From Chlamydomonas reinhardtii (Eukaryota; Chlorophyta; Chlorophyceae; Chlamydomonadales; Chlamydomonadaceae), in NCBI RefSeq assembly GCF_000002595.2, contig NC_057010.1:2164721-2228720 (forward strand): a DNA stretch of 64,000 nt, given 5' to 3'. Positions 12,838-23,408 of the stretch are shown piece after piece. The translations under genes and the position numbers were made by a program. How positions within the stretch are numbered: position 1 is the first letter of the stretch; every line of letters begins with the position of its first letter. A model generated the notes under the pieces. The model was not told where the DNA came from. It saw only the letters and a program-made list of their open reading frames with translations, and searched no databases.

Positions 12838-14212
12838 TTTAGAGATCTTTCCGGAAAGTGGCAACCCTTCTGGGTTCTGTTCTATCAGTTCTGTCTACAG
12901 ACGTGCAATGCTATGGAAACAAGTGCCGGCATAAAGGTCGCTGCGTCGGCCCATCAACCCGAATGAGCCGTGGCACGAACCCGATGCAGGCCGAGAAAAT
13001 CAGAAAGCGGGACCCTCGCAAGGCGACTCACACCCAGATACGACCTCCCCTCCTGGCGCATCTGCCGAAGTTACCACATCTCAATAGCGACACTGAAGTG
13101 GCGCAGCTGGCGCGCTAGCAGATACTTGTGGGTTCGGGTGCAACAACTGTTTGGCGGCCGCCCGGCGGTCCCGCCGCCTGAGCGCATGCTGCCAGGTGCA
13201 ATGGGACATGGCAAGGGAAGCAAGTGGCGGATACAGTTGAGTCCCGAGAAACAAGTTGCACGCAGTCCAGGCATCGACGATCATGGAAAGGTGTCGCCCC
13301 GCGCCGGAGGCTGCCCGGCCCCGCAGTGTCACCGGCGTCAACGTGACCCAGAGTGCTCATCATGAACTGAGCACCTGAGGCTGGGGCAAACTGAGCTAGT
13401 GGCGAGCTGGAACGCTGTTGCGCGCTCCTCAATCTCCGGGTCCTAGGTGCTGCAAAACCGCACGCCTGCGACAGCGTACACGGCACAGGCACAGAATTTT
13501 GTGGGCGACAGGCAGAAAGTATGTGGGCACTGTTTGAATACTGACCTGTGAGTCCCCGGGTGCATTCCCGTATGACTAGTGCCGGTTAGATCCTGAAGGA
13601 GCGCTAAGAGGCGTCATCAATCATCAGCTCTGACTGCACTGGTCCAAGACCCGTGCCCCGGACCCCAGGTGGCGGGAGCAGACTAGCAGAAGCCGTACAG
13701 GGTCACGGCTCGTGTGACTGTCCGTCAATGCGCGCAGGGGCAAAGGCTGCCCTTGGCAGGAAGGTCCAAGCGTCACATTTTGCTGGGGATGCCTTCATCA
13801 TTGACACGCATGCTTCACGCAGTTGCACGCAGTCTTTTAGCCCGCCCTAGCCCACTGGTCAGCTTATTGCAGGGCCTTCTGACCTACTGGGACCATGACA
13901 CAAGAACGACGATGACTGGGGGCTTTTCACCCGCGCGCTGCACATGATACGGTATCTATGAGTGCTACATTGCCGTGCCTTAAACACGCGGACCTACTAT
14001 ATGCACCGTGCCAGGCGCGTCTCCTTGCGGAGAACCTTCCAGCGCCGGCACGCGTCACAACGCCCGCTCCAGGCACATGCACGGAAGGTGCACACGCGGC
14101 ATGCAGTCTTCCCTCTCTCAGGCTGTCAGCATGAACCCGTCCGTGACTCAGAACCGGTATTCCCAACGTCATCCAATGTTCACTCTTTCAGAATGTCATA
14201 CTTGAGTCAGTT
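12838..14212. other. Intergenic stretch upstream of PP5
   Basis: Contains the PP5 promoter side and the 3' flank of the minus-strand membrane-protein gene that ends at 14213. I see no domain-bearing frame, RNA gene or clear repeat. Confidence 0.5.
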
Positions 14213-16434
14213 CTAGAGACGAGAGATGCTAGCTGCAGCCGTGCTGTTAAGCGAGGGCGTTCCCGCGGACGTGCCAATCACCACTGTGCTGCCACCAACG
14301 CTCCGGTGACCATCAAAGCCACGCGCCTCCCCATACCCCTCCATCTGCTCCTCCTCATGCTCTCCCCCACTGATGCTGCTGCTCCTGCTGCTCCTGCGGC
14401 TCGAGCCTTCCTCGGGAATGCAGATCGGGTACCGCGCCGCCGCCGCCGCCGCCGCCGCCAGTGCCGCTGCCGCATGTGTGGCCCTCGCCGCACCCGGCGA
14501 CGCCCTCCTGACAACAGGACCTTCCGTAGACAGCGGCATCAACAGCGCCCACGGCTCCGAGCTCGCCGAGTCAGCACCCCGCATTCCCGGCAACTCCGCG
14601 GCAGCAGCTGCAGCTGCAGCGGTAGCTGCTGGGGCGTGTGCATGGGACCCCAGTTGCAGCGGCGGCACGGCCGAGAGGCAGCCGCGGCGCTGCGGCCCTG
14701 CCGCTGCAGCCGCGGAGGCGGCGAGCGCGAGCGGCCGCGTCGGGCTGTAGAATGAGGGCGGTAGCGGCCGAACCGCCGTTTGAGCCGACGGCGGAGATTG
14801 TGGCGGCGGCGGCGGTGCAGATCGGCGTGGCGAAGAAGCCACTGAGGAGGAGGATTCAGAGGTGGTGGAAATGGCAGAGATGGCGCTCGCGGCGACGCCC
14901 GACGTCTCCACCGAGCCACGGCGTTGCAGCGCCGCCGGCGACAACGAGGCCGCCGGCCGCGCTGCCGCCGCCACCGCCGCTGGTGACATAGGCGCTGCCG
15001 CCGCCGCGACGGGAATGACCAGGGTGACTGCGGCTTGTTGCTGGTACGCACTCGTGACACGGGCTTCTTCGTCGTCACCACTGCCGCCAGTGGACAGCAT
15101 GCCGGGCCCGGCCGGGACAGCCACCGGAACGCCTATCACAACCGCCGTCGCGGCTGTGCCGCCAGCGCCCCCAAACGCCGTCATGGGCACGCCAACGACC
15201 GCCTCCACGTCGCCGCCGGCGCCGCCAGCCTGCGAAGGACTGCTGTCGCCAGCACCGCCGCCCACATGCGCTGTCATCCACACCGGACCGCGGGCCTCAC
15301 CGTTGCCGTCAGCATCAACAGTGGCGCCACCTGCACCGTCGCCAGCAGCAGCAGCGTTGCCGCCGGCGGCGGTGGCGGCGCGGCCGGCCGCTCCTCGGCC
15401 TCCTCGCCGGGCGCTACCGGCTGCTGCTGTGAGCTCGGCTCCGGATCCAGAGGGCTCCTGTGCGATGCGTGCGGTGCGGGGCCAGAAGCCGGCGTCCTGT
15501 GCGGCCTGCACCGACTGCGACAGGTAGCTCTCCTTGTGCCTGCTGTGGCATGCGCGCGGGCAGCACGGGTGTGCAGACTCGTTGGTGGGGACTGGGGAGG
15601 GGGACTGCGGGAGGATTGGGGCGGCAGCTGCCCAATTATGCCCTTATCAGCCTTGGGCTTCAGCACCCGGCTGCTGCATGTTCCCCTGCCCCGCCCGCAC
15701 CGCCATCCGCGAGAGTCCGAATCCACCTCTTCCACCACCCCACCCCTGCCGAACCCTGGGAACCTAGGAACCAAGTTGCTCGCTGTCACGATCTCCGGTC
15801 ACCCGCCACCACCACCGTGACTTTGCGGCTGCACAGCGCGCGTGCCTCCTCACGCACGCACCTGCAGTAGGTGTGGCAGAGGTAGATGCCTCCCACCAGA
15901 GCGATCACGGCCAGCAGGGTGCAGCCCACTGACAGCACCGCCACCTGGACCGTGCTGAGGCCGCCGCCGGTGTTGCCCACAGTAGTGCCGTAGGCGGACT
16001 CTGTTGTGGTGGAAGAGGATGACGAAGACGAAGAGGAGGAGGAGCTGGAGGAGGAGGAGGCAGTAGAGGAGGAGGCGGAGGTGGTGGGAATGACGAATCG
16101 GAACTGCAACAGGCGCCGTGCGGCTGCGGCGGCTGTCCTGCTGGTGCTAATGCCAAGCGAGTTATCAAGCGCTTGATGGCTGGGTTCCCATGCAGCTTGT
16201 GTCAAGCCACCTGGAATGAAGCAACGCAAGGCGCGCAGTTAGTACCGTACGGGATGTGGAGCGTATGAGGTTGGGTATAGCTATGAGTCTCAGCCGAGAT
16301 GAGCAGTACCGTTAGAGCGGCGAGGCAACGTCATATGTCCGACGGGTTTGGGCGAGGCGATGGCATGGCTCACCTGTCAGTAGGCACACCAGGCACACCA
16401 GCGCCACCGCCTTGGCAAGTCTCCATAACATCAT
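14213..16434 (-). CDS. Single-pass membrane protein, signal peptide and Ser-rich ectodomain (unknown)
   Basis: Three exons agree in phase: 16434-16374, 16210-15862 and 15539-14213, giving 578 residues. Exon 1 encodes a classic signal peptide (MMLWRLAKAVALVCLVCLL). A short ectodomain ends in a run of about 17 serines. A transmembrane helix lies at about residues 108-135 (core AVLSVGCTLLAVIALVGGIY), followed by a Cys/Arg/Lys-rich juxtamembrane segment (CHTYCRHKESYL). The remaining ~430 residues form a low-complexity Ala/Gly/Ser tail predicted to be cytoplasmic. I recognise no enzymatic domain. Signal peptide then Ser-rich linker then TM helix is common in volvocine surface proteins. A receptor or cell-surface role is inference. 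Confidence 0.78.
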
Positions 16435-17852
16435 AATTGCAGTCTCACGTGTACACAAGGAGTCAAATGTGTTGCAGACTGCGTTGCTGGTCTAGTCGTG
16501 TGCTACCAATGTCAGTTGCAAGGTGTGTGCGTGAAGCGCAGCCGTGTTATGTTTAAAGGTGGTCATTAATGTATAATTTTATATAGAAACCTGTAAAACG
16601 CTATCGGCGATGTAACTTGAAGCTTGCGCCTGCACGTAGACGCACGACGTAGACGATTGCCGGCCGGTTTCGTAGCCCCATTCTTCGTAGACAAAACTTG
16701 TACGGGGCCTCCCTTAGCTCAGTACCACATTCAATCAAATCACAGCCCTTCTATTATAACCAGAATAATGGTGGCGATAAGAGCTAGCGTTACCTGATGC
16801 ATTGGATAGCGATGGAAGGTCGCTCGGGGACCAGGACATGAAAGCCTGACGCGACCGTGAACGCGAATCAAGCAAACTATACCAAAGTATACCGTGGAAG
16901 CCGCGAACCCCCATGGTGATGAAGCGTACGAGGGCCGGGTCTCACGGTGAAGGGCACGAAATGGCAATCGTGGCGACCCTCCGTTGCTGACGTATGCTGA
17001 TCGGTGAATGGCCGCAGGGGCGGGCCAGATTACAAAGATTGAAAGCATCATGCATGCGTGGCACCGTGGCAGTCGCAAGTGTCATCAGCCACCGCGTGCG
17101 GCAGGTCCAAAGCATTCCGCTTCCCGCTTCCTAGGCGTTCCGCTGCCAACCAATCCATCCACCTCGTTCTCACGCCCACACGGCCCATGTATGCCCCATT
17201 GCCCCTGTATCCAGTCCTCTCCTATCTGATCCTACAAATCACGTACCAACCAGCATCTGAACACGCCTGTGCACGCACGCATCTCAGTGCAGCGCCCGCC
17301 TACCTGTACAGCACGCCCACACCGCTACACTAAACTTCAATTTACTGCTACATTTGCAGCATATCAACGGCTCTACAGCACCTCATCAAAGCCACACTTT
17401 TCTCATATCCTGAGGCACCGAAAAGTGCGTTCAGTATTGCACTCAGCAGCATATGAATCTCAGTGAACGATACCTGACAGCTCCTGCCCGACACGGCCTC
17501 CTTGTCATGCTCGCATGAATCACCAGTTCCAGTTTCAGTCTTTCCATGCTGCACTGCCTAGCCCCCATAAATTAATCTTGCGCCGCACGACAACCGCCAA
17601 GCAACAACCGTCAGTACCCAGCCAGTGCATGGTGGTCTCTATGGACGCTTCCTGTGCCCCCGCATTATACGCCGTGTTCACTCACTTCTTGTCTGTCCTC
17701 GCAGGTGATCATTGTGTCTACGAGCCTTTGTGCTAACCTGGCCCTGACTCCAAGGCGGCCCATTGTGTGGCTGCCTACCCTCTTCTGTGGTTCTATCTGT
17801 CTGCCTGCCTAATGACCCGCCGGCTCCTTCACCGCCACGAGCGCAAGCAGCA

Positions 17853-17889
<37 letters not shown>

Positions 17890-17898
17890 ACCTCACCA
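16435..17898. other. Intergenic stretch with AT-rich patch
   Basis: Upstream region of the membrane-protein gene and 3' flank of the STPGR gene. An unusually AT-rich patch near 16550-16600 (includes ATAATTTTATATAG) lies about 140 bp upstream of the start at 16434 and could be core promoter sequence. No gene supported. Confidence 0.45.
17857..17886. repeat. (CTG)10 trinucleotide repeat
   Basis: Ten perfect CTG units. On the minus strand they read (CAG)10 starting about 12 bases after the stop codon of the STPGR gene, so they lie in its presumed 3' untranslated region. Confidence 0.9.
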
Positions 17899-19529
17899 TC
17901 AGTAGTTGTATGCGCCCGGCCCTGGCACCGCCTCCGTCACCCGCTGCGTCACATTGCTGAAGCGACCCGCCCGTGAGAAAGTGCACCTGCGGGTGGAGCG
18001 GACGCCGTGGAGGTGGAGAAGGTTGGGGACAGGGTTGGGGAAAAATGCATTCCTGGTAGTAGAGCGCGCGCAGAGGCCGCGCACAAACCAACTATCCTAT
18101 AACCACAGGCGCAATGATTGGATAGCGAAGGCAGCTTACCTTGGCTGCGTCTTGCGCGTGGAGGACAGCTGCCGTCCCACGCTGTCCACTGGGGCGGCGG
18201 TCATGGGCCCGGGCGAGTGGGTGCCGAACCGCTCCCGCTCGTGCTCGCGGGACACCACCGCCGGCGTGCGGCACTCCCTGCCCGGCGGCGAGAGGAAGGT
18301 GGGTGCGAGATGCTCGTGAGGGCATCGGTGGCAACCTGGGACCCGGCAGCGCACCGCAGCCCTTCGCACCTGCACCCCCACACGCCCGGCATGCACACCC
18401 TGCACACCCTCGAAATCCTCTGCGCCCTCTGCCGCCCTCCCACCTGCGGCAGTAGTTCTGCCAGCCCGCCGTGGTGCTGTTGCGCCAGGACGTGTTGAGC
18501 TGCGGGCTGCCGGTCAGGTGGTAGGAGCTGCGCGAGCGCAGGTACAGACCCGGGCCAGGCGGCACTGCGGGCCGGGTGCGTGGGGCAGGGATGGGGGGAG
18601 GGCGCGGCGGGGCAGGTTTAGGGGGCTGGGGACGGGGGCAGCTTGCAGGAAGGAAGACCCCCACACACAACCATGGGCCCTTGCAGGCTCATGGTGCCGT
18701 GGCGGGCCGGCCTGTGTGGTGTAGGGGAGGATCCGAGGCTGTGATGCTGGCGGCGCAAGGCCATGCCATGCCTGGGCCGCGCCCCGCCTTACGTGTGTGC
18801 GGCTGTGACGGCAGGCCCAGCAGGCTCCGCGACATGGAGTCGTTGGCCCAGTTGGTGTTGGCGTGGAGCGAGGGTGTGAGGGTGCGGCCTGGAGCGGGGA
18901 TAGCAGGCAGCAGCCACAGTTAAACATGGTGCAGCAGCGCCCGGCGTTAAATAACACAAGGAAAAAGCGCAAAGACAGCGCTCTGTGTGCGCGTGGCCCG
19001 GCAGCGAGCTCAGGCCAATGTGGGCCTCATGCAAGGGCAAAGGGAAACGCGCGGCCCCGGGTCCCTTACCGGAGGTGACGTGCGGGATGCCGTCGCCCCA
19101 GTCATAGTCGCACGGCCCAGGCCCCGAGTCCTGCGCGCCTAGATCCACGCCGAAGCGCTGGCAGGAGTAGGCAGCCGGGCGCCCCGGGGGGATCGCATGG
19201 AAACAAGCTTGGTTACAAGTGATTGGAGGAAATGAGCGCGGCAACCAGCCTAACCGGGGGTTAGTAACACAGTGCAGAGCTTCGTGAGTCCCCAGGCGTA
19301 CCCGCCTACCTCTTTCAAGGGATTCTTGGGAAACGAGAAGGCTGCTGCATTGTGTCGATGTGCGTAGAAGGACGGCCCAAGCGTCGAGTACGCGACCCCC
19401 CTGTCCAGAACACATGACATGCGCAACTAAGCGACCTTGCGGAATGCCATAGACATGCGCGCCAGAATCAGGTCGCTTCTGCTCCCTGCTCATCACTGTG
19501 CCAGTCCAGTGGCGCACTGAAGGAAGCAC
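17899..19529 (-). CDS. Sperm-tail PG-rich repeat (STPGR/SHIPPO) protein, probable ciliary protein
   Basis: Phase-consistent exons are 19157-19070 (first certain one), 18888-18793, 18564-18444, 18277-18140 and 17986-17899. Repeated Pro-Gly-Pro motifs followed by an aromatic residue are the STPGR signature: SGPGPCDYDW, PPGPGLYLRS, HSPGPM and the C-terminal VPGPGAYNY. The family includes ODF3/SHIPPO1 and many axonemal or microtubule-inner proteins. Conserved features between repeats include SWRNSTTAGWQNYCR. The 5' end is not settled: the frame stays open upstream to an ATG at 19529, and an inner ATG near 19490 is another candidate, so there may be a long first exon or extra 5' exons. A flagellar location is inferred from the family. 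Confidence 0.85.
18946..18983 (-). repeat. Dispersed ~45-bp intronic repeat, copy in STPGR gene
   Basis: On the minus strand this reads CTGTCTTTGCGCTTTTTCC then TTGTG-TTATTTAAC, matching the copies near 26706, 37576 and 34952. It lies in the intron between the exons at 19070 and 18888, next to a TGTGTGCGCG tract, in sense orientation. Confidence 0.75.
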
Positions 19530-20651
19530 TTGTAGTCACATGCTGCGAATCACCATGATGTCTAGTGTGCACCCAACAGGAATGCTACAAGTAAGAGCTC
19601 AACCATGTAGCCACTCACTGCATGTCACGTCGTCTTGGAGAGCCCAGGGGTGAGGAGCCGGGCCCCGCCATTCGCGCTGTCGCCTTTCCGGGTACTGCTA
19701 ATACATCAACACGGTATCATACGTTGATTTGTTTCATGTTTTCAAGTTAAATGGAGCACTACTGTATCCTGTCTTTGCAGTCATGCCACCCTCCCTGTTT
19801 AGTTTCTCATGTTACGCGAACCTTGGCCAGGATTGTTAGTGAGCGGGTTACAACTGAAACACTCTTCGTGGTGACCTGAACTGAAGCGCCGCCTCATGCA
19901 CGCGTGCACGTCCCTGCCACTCCCCCGCCCCTTCCCACCCACGCCCGGCACCCCCGCTGCCAGCCTGCCGCGACACCGGCTCCCTCATGAGCAGCCACGC
20001 GTTGACAGGGCCTTTAGGGAGACCATTTTGGGGCGCCCACGTGTAACATCGCTACAGCAGGCATGGAATCTCGCGCGTCCCGTCCAGCCACGCGGCACGT
20101 GCGCAGTGCGTCTCGCCGCCGCTGCTGTGATCCCTTTAGTCCTCACCGCCACATTCCCTGCCGTCCCAGCCTTCTGCCTCACTGACTGATATATAAATTG
20201 ACTCAACGGGTGAATTCCAAGACCACCGCCACAACCGAGCTGCGCCCTCAGCTGCGCTGTGCCCTGAGCCCTGCAACTGCCATCTCTTCTACAGCGCCAA
20301 CGCCAGCGCCAGCGCCGCGCGCCCGCCCTGCACCTCTCCGTCGACATGACGGGGGACAACGTGGTGCAGGGCAGTAGATCAAACACACTCGAGCTACCGG
20401 TCCAGGCTTGCACGCTCACAATGTAAGCCCGCAATCATCGCCAACGCCCCGCCCACAGGTCATAGCCCGCTCAGCATCCGCAACATTAAAACCCACGACT
20501 TGTCACCCGGCACACACCCTGCCGGCCCACCCGTGCCCTTGCCCCCACACACCGTCCCCGCTATCTCCTCCTCCCACCCGGCCTTGTTTTGGCCATCCAG
20601 AGCATCAACCGCAACCGGCACGCGCGCCAACGCCTCGCACCAACTGCCCGC
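19530..20651. other. Intergenic stretch between STPGR and tRNA-binding genes
   Basis: Presumed 5' region of the STPGR gene and 3' untranslated region of the gene ending at 20652. Further STPGR 5' exons could hide here. I could not identify one with confidence. Confidence 0.4.
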
Positions 20652-23127
20652 TTAGTGGATCTCGGCGCCCTCGGGAATCTCCGCCGGCAGCGTGACGGCG
20701 CCGGCCGCCGTGACCAGCGGCCGCCCGCCGTACGCCGCATTGCCGCCCGCGCCCACCCGCAGCACCGCCATCACCTTCTTCCAGTGGTCGCTCTTGAGCA
20801 CCTGCGCCGCGCACGACAGGGCCACACACTCATTGTGAGTCACAGCAATGCCCCGCTTCCATTTGAATCACCGTCCCCTTTTAATCACCGTCCCCTTTGA
20901 ATCACCGTCCCCTTTGGATCATGCATCGCCGCGCCACGCCCCGCCAGGACCTGTTGCTACGCCAGGCCCATCCGCACCTTGTCTGGCGAGGCGGAGGGGG
21001 CGCCGCCCTCCAGGTACACCACATCACCCGGCGCCGCACCGGCTGCAGGGGTGGGAGGGATGCGGGGAGGGAAAGGCAACGGCCAGATTTGAGGTGGGCG
21101 CGGGGGACGAGCAGACGAAGGTGCGGGGTTGGCCGCGGCCGCCACGCGCTGTCAAAGTGTGCCGTAGAAGCTGCATGGGCACTGGGCCCCGCGCTGGAAC
21201 GTGTGCGTGCGCTTTCTGAGGCGTGCCACACACACGTCACCCAAGCAAAGACTCACCGGGAGGGATGAGTGTCCGCACCAGCAGGGTGCCGTCGTTGTCG
21301 TGCTCTGACGTGCGGGGACAGGCGGGTAAGGGGCCAGGTCAGGCACACCACACGCGTGCGTGCGCCCGCTCACTATCAGCATTTGCAAAACAAAGGGGAG
21401 TGCAATATCGTATGCCAAGCACACACGCCACGGCGGCAATGCCCGCAGCACGGCCACGTGCGCGCCCCCCACCGTCGTCCGTGGACTTCCCTACCTACCG
21501 CCCCTACCGTCGTCCATGAACTTCCCTACCTCTCGCTGCATAACTGCACGTGAGACGCTTTGGTTTCGACTGCCCCTGCCCCAAAGCCTGCTCTTGCCCT
21601 CCAGCTCTTCCCCTTCCTCTTTGTCCACCCCGGTTTTGGGTCTTGGTTTCCTGGAGATTGGAGTAAACTAGCTCTCCTCAACTCTCCCCAGCACCCCAGC
21701 ACCACTCACCCGCCGCCAGCACCATGGCCTCGCTGGCCTCCCCCGCCAGCTTGGCCGGCTTGAGGTTGGCCACCACACACACCAGCGCCCCCGAAAGAGC
21801 CTCAGAGGGGAGGAACTGGCGCAGGCCGGCGCACACCTGCGGGGAGGCAGCGGTGGGGTGCCAGTAAACAGTTGGCAACCGCCATTGGCACCAGCGGCTG
21901 GCACCGTGTTTTGGGGGCGGGGTGGGGCATCGGCACGGGCTCGAAGCCACTGCTCAATCCCAACCCTGCCTCTTTTCACCACCACCTCTCCGCAGCCTTC
22001 ACACCAAGCGCTTTCCGCACAGCTCATATTGGGCTTAGACTTGACTGCCCCCGCTCCCTCCCCGCCGCCTCCCCGCCCTGTCACAGCCATGCCAGTATGC
22101 CACTCATCCGCTTGCCCCCTTCCTGACTCCCGCTGCTCCCGATGCTCCCGATGCTGCCGCTGCTCCCGGTGGGCTGCTGCTCCCGCTGGGCTGCTGCTCC
22201 CGCTGGGCTGCTGCTCCCGCTGGCGCAGTTCCTCCCCTGGCGCTCTAACTCGCAGCCCCCTAACCTCCCCTTCCCTCACAGCTGCCCCCCGCCCCGCCCC
22301 CGCCGCCCCAGCCGCCTCCACAGTCCGCCCCGCACCTGGCGCGTCTCGCCGCCCCCGATGTCGACCTGCAGCTTGTAAAGCTTCTCGCTGTTGGCGAGCA
22401 GCTCCACGCTGGCGATACGGGCAACCTGGGGGCGAGGGGAAGGAGCGGTACGGTGGGGCGGCGTTGCGGTAGTGATGGGCAGCGGTGAGCAGCGGTGAGC
22501 AGGAGTGAACGGGGATGAGACGGGGTGAACAGGGATGACACAGGGCGAGCAGGGATGAGCAGGGCACAAGGAGTGCGCTGTCGTGTGGCGGCGTGGGCCC
22601 TAGTCCTGCCGCTGAGGCTATCGGCCAGATGCCACAAGAGCCCGCTCCACAGGACCGCCACCACACCAATTGTCCTCGCCCATATCCCTGCATATGTGCA
22701 TGCCTGCACGTGCCGCACCTTGATCAACGCCCGGGCAAACAGGGCCTCCTCCTCCGTCAGACCCGCGGCAGGGGCAGCGGCCGCGGCCTTGGGAGCGGCA
22801 GCAGGCTTGGGCTCCTTAGGCGCCTTGGCGGGCTTAGGAGCGGCCGCGGCGGGGGCCGCCGCGGCAGCAGCACTGGCAGGGGCTGCAGCGGCAGCGGGGG
22901 CAGGGGCGGGCTTCGCCGCGGCCGGGGCTGGCGCTGCGAGGGCGAGGACGTGTCCAGCATGATAGTGAGGGAGTTAAGAGGGTGATGAGTCGAGCGGGGG
23001 AGCGCGCGAAAGCGAGCCGCCGACCAATTACTTGCAAGGGCACGATTGCCCTGACCGCGAGCGCACCCGACTTCAGCAGCCCATCCACAAGCGCGATGGC
23101 CTTCTCCAGCAGCTCCACGGAGCTCAT
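20652..23127 (-). CDS. EMAPII/Arc1p/AIMP1-type tRNA-binding protein
   Basis: Exons: 23127 to about 23025, 22933-22719, 22425-22336, 21836-21710, 21304-21257, 21042-20978 and 20801-20652; about 265 residues. A short helical N-terminus (MSSVELLEKAIALVDGLL) and an Ala/Lys/Pro-rich linker (AAAPKPAKAPKEPKPAAA) precede an OB-fold tRNA-binding domain. Diagnostic strings are VARIASVELLANSEKLYK, VCVVANLKPAKLAGEASEAM, TLLVRTLIPPAGAAPGDVVY and SDHWKKVMAVLRV. Homologues (yeast Arc1p, human AIMP1/p43, plant MetRS-beta-like proteins) bind tRNA and assist aminoacyl-tRNA synthetases in the cytosol. The best-looking first donor (GTAATT, after residue 32) breaks the frame by one base, while a weaker GTCGGC site seven bases on restores it, so the exon 1/2 junction needs transcript evidence. 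The gene shares an upstream region with CCZ1. Confidence 0.93.
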
Positions 23128-23408
23128 TGTGTATAGACTTTGCCACCGATTGGGTGTGGTGTGTGCAGGATTTGCAAGTCTTCCAGGAAGCGATTACGTG
23201 CTTTGTATAGGATATAAAACTGTTTTCTTTACAGAGATTACAACATACGACACAGGCTGAACATACGGAAAGCAGAAACGGGCGCGATATCAATCCGTTT
23301 GTCATTCCTGACTGCATTCTTCGCCCTGAACTCAGACAGGGGTGGAAATAGCGATCTGACTCAAGTTGCGCACACCGGGGGACCGTGTCGGGGCCTCTGG
23401 GACTAAGG
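23128..23408. promoter_or_regulatory. Divergent promoter region, tRNA-binding gene / CCZ1
   Basis: Only 281 bases separate two start codons facing away from each other, so both promoters must lie here or overlap leader sequence. The interval is AT-richer than the flanking exons (GATATAAAACTGTTTTC is present). No specific factor site is claimed. Confidence 0.6.

Noticed and set aside
14213-15539. Long frames on the plus strand opposite the membrane-protein tail
   Set aside because: They are shadows of GC-rich, Ala/Gly/Arg-biased coding sequence on the minus strand, which has a signal peptide, TM helix and consistent splicing.
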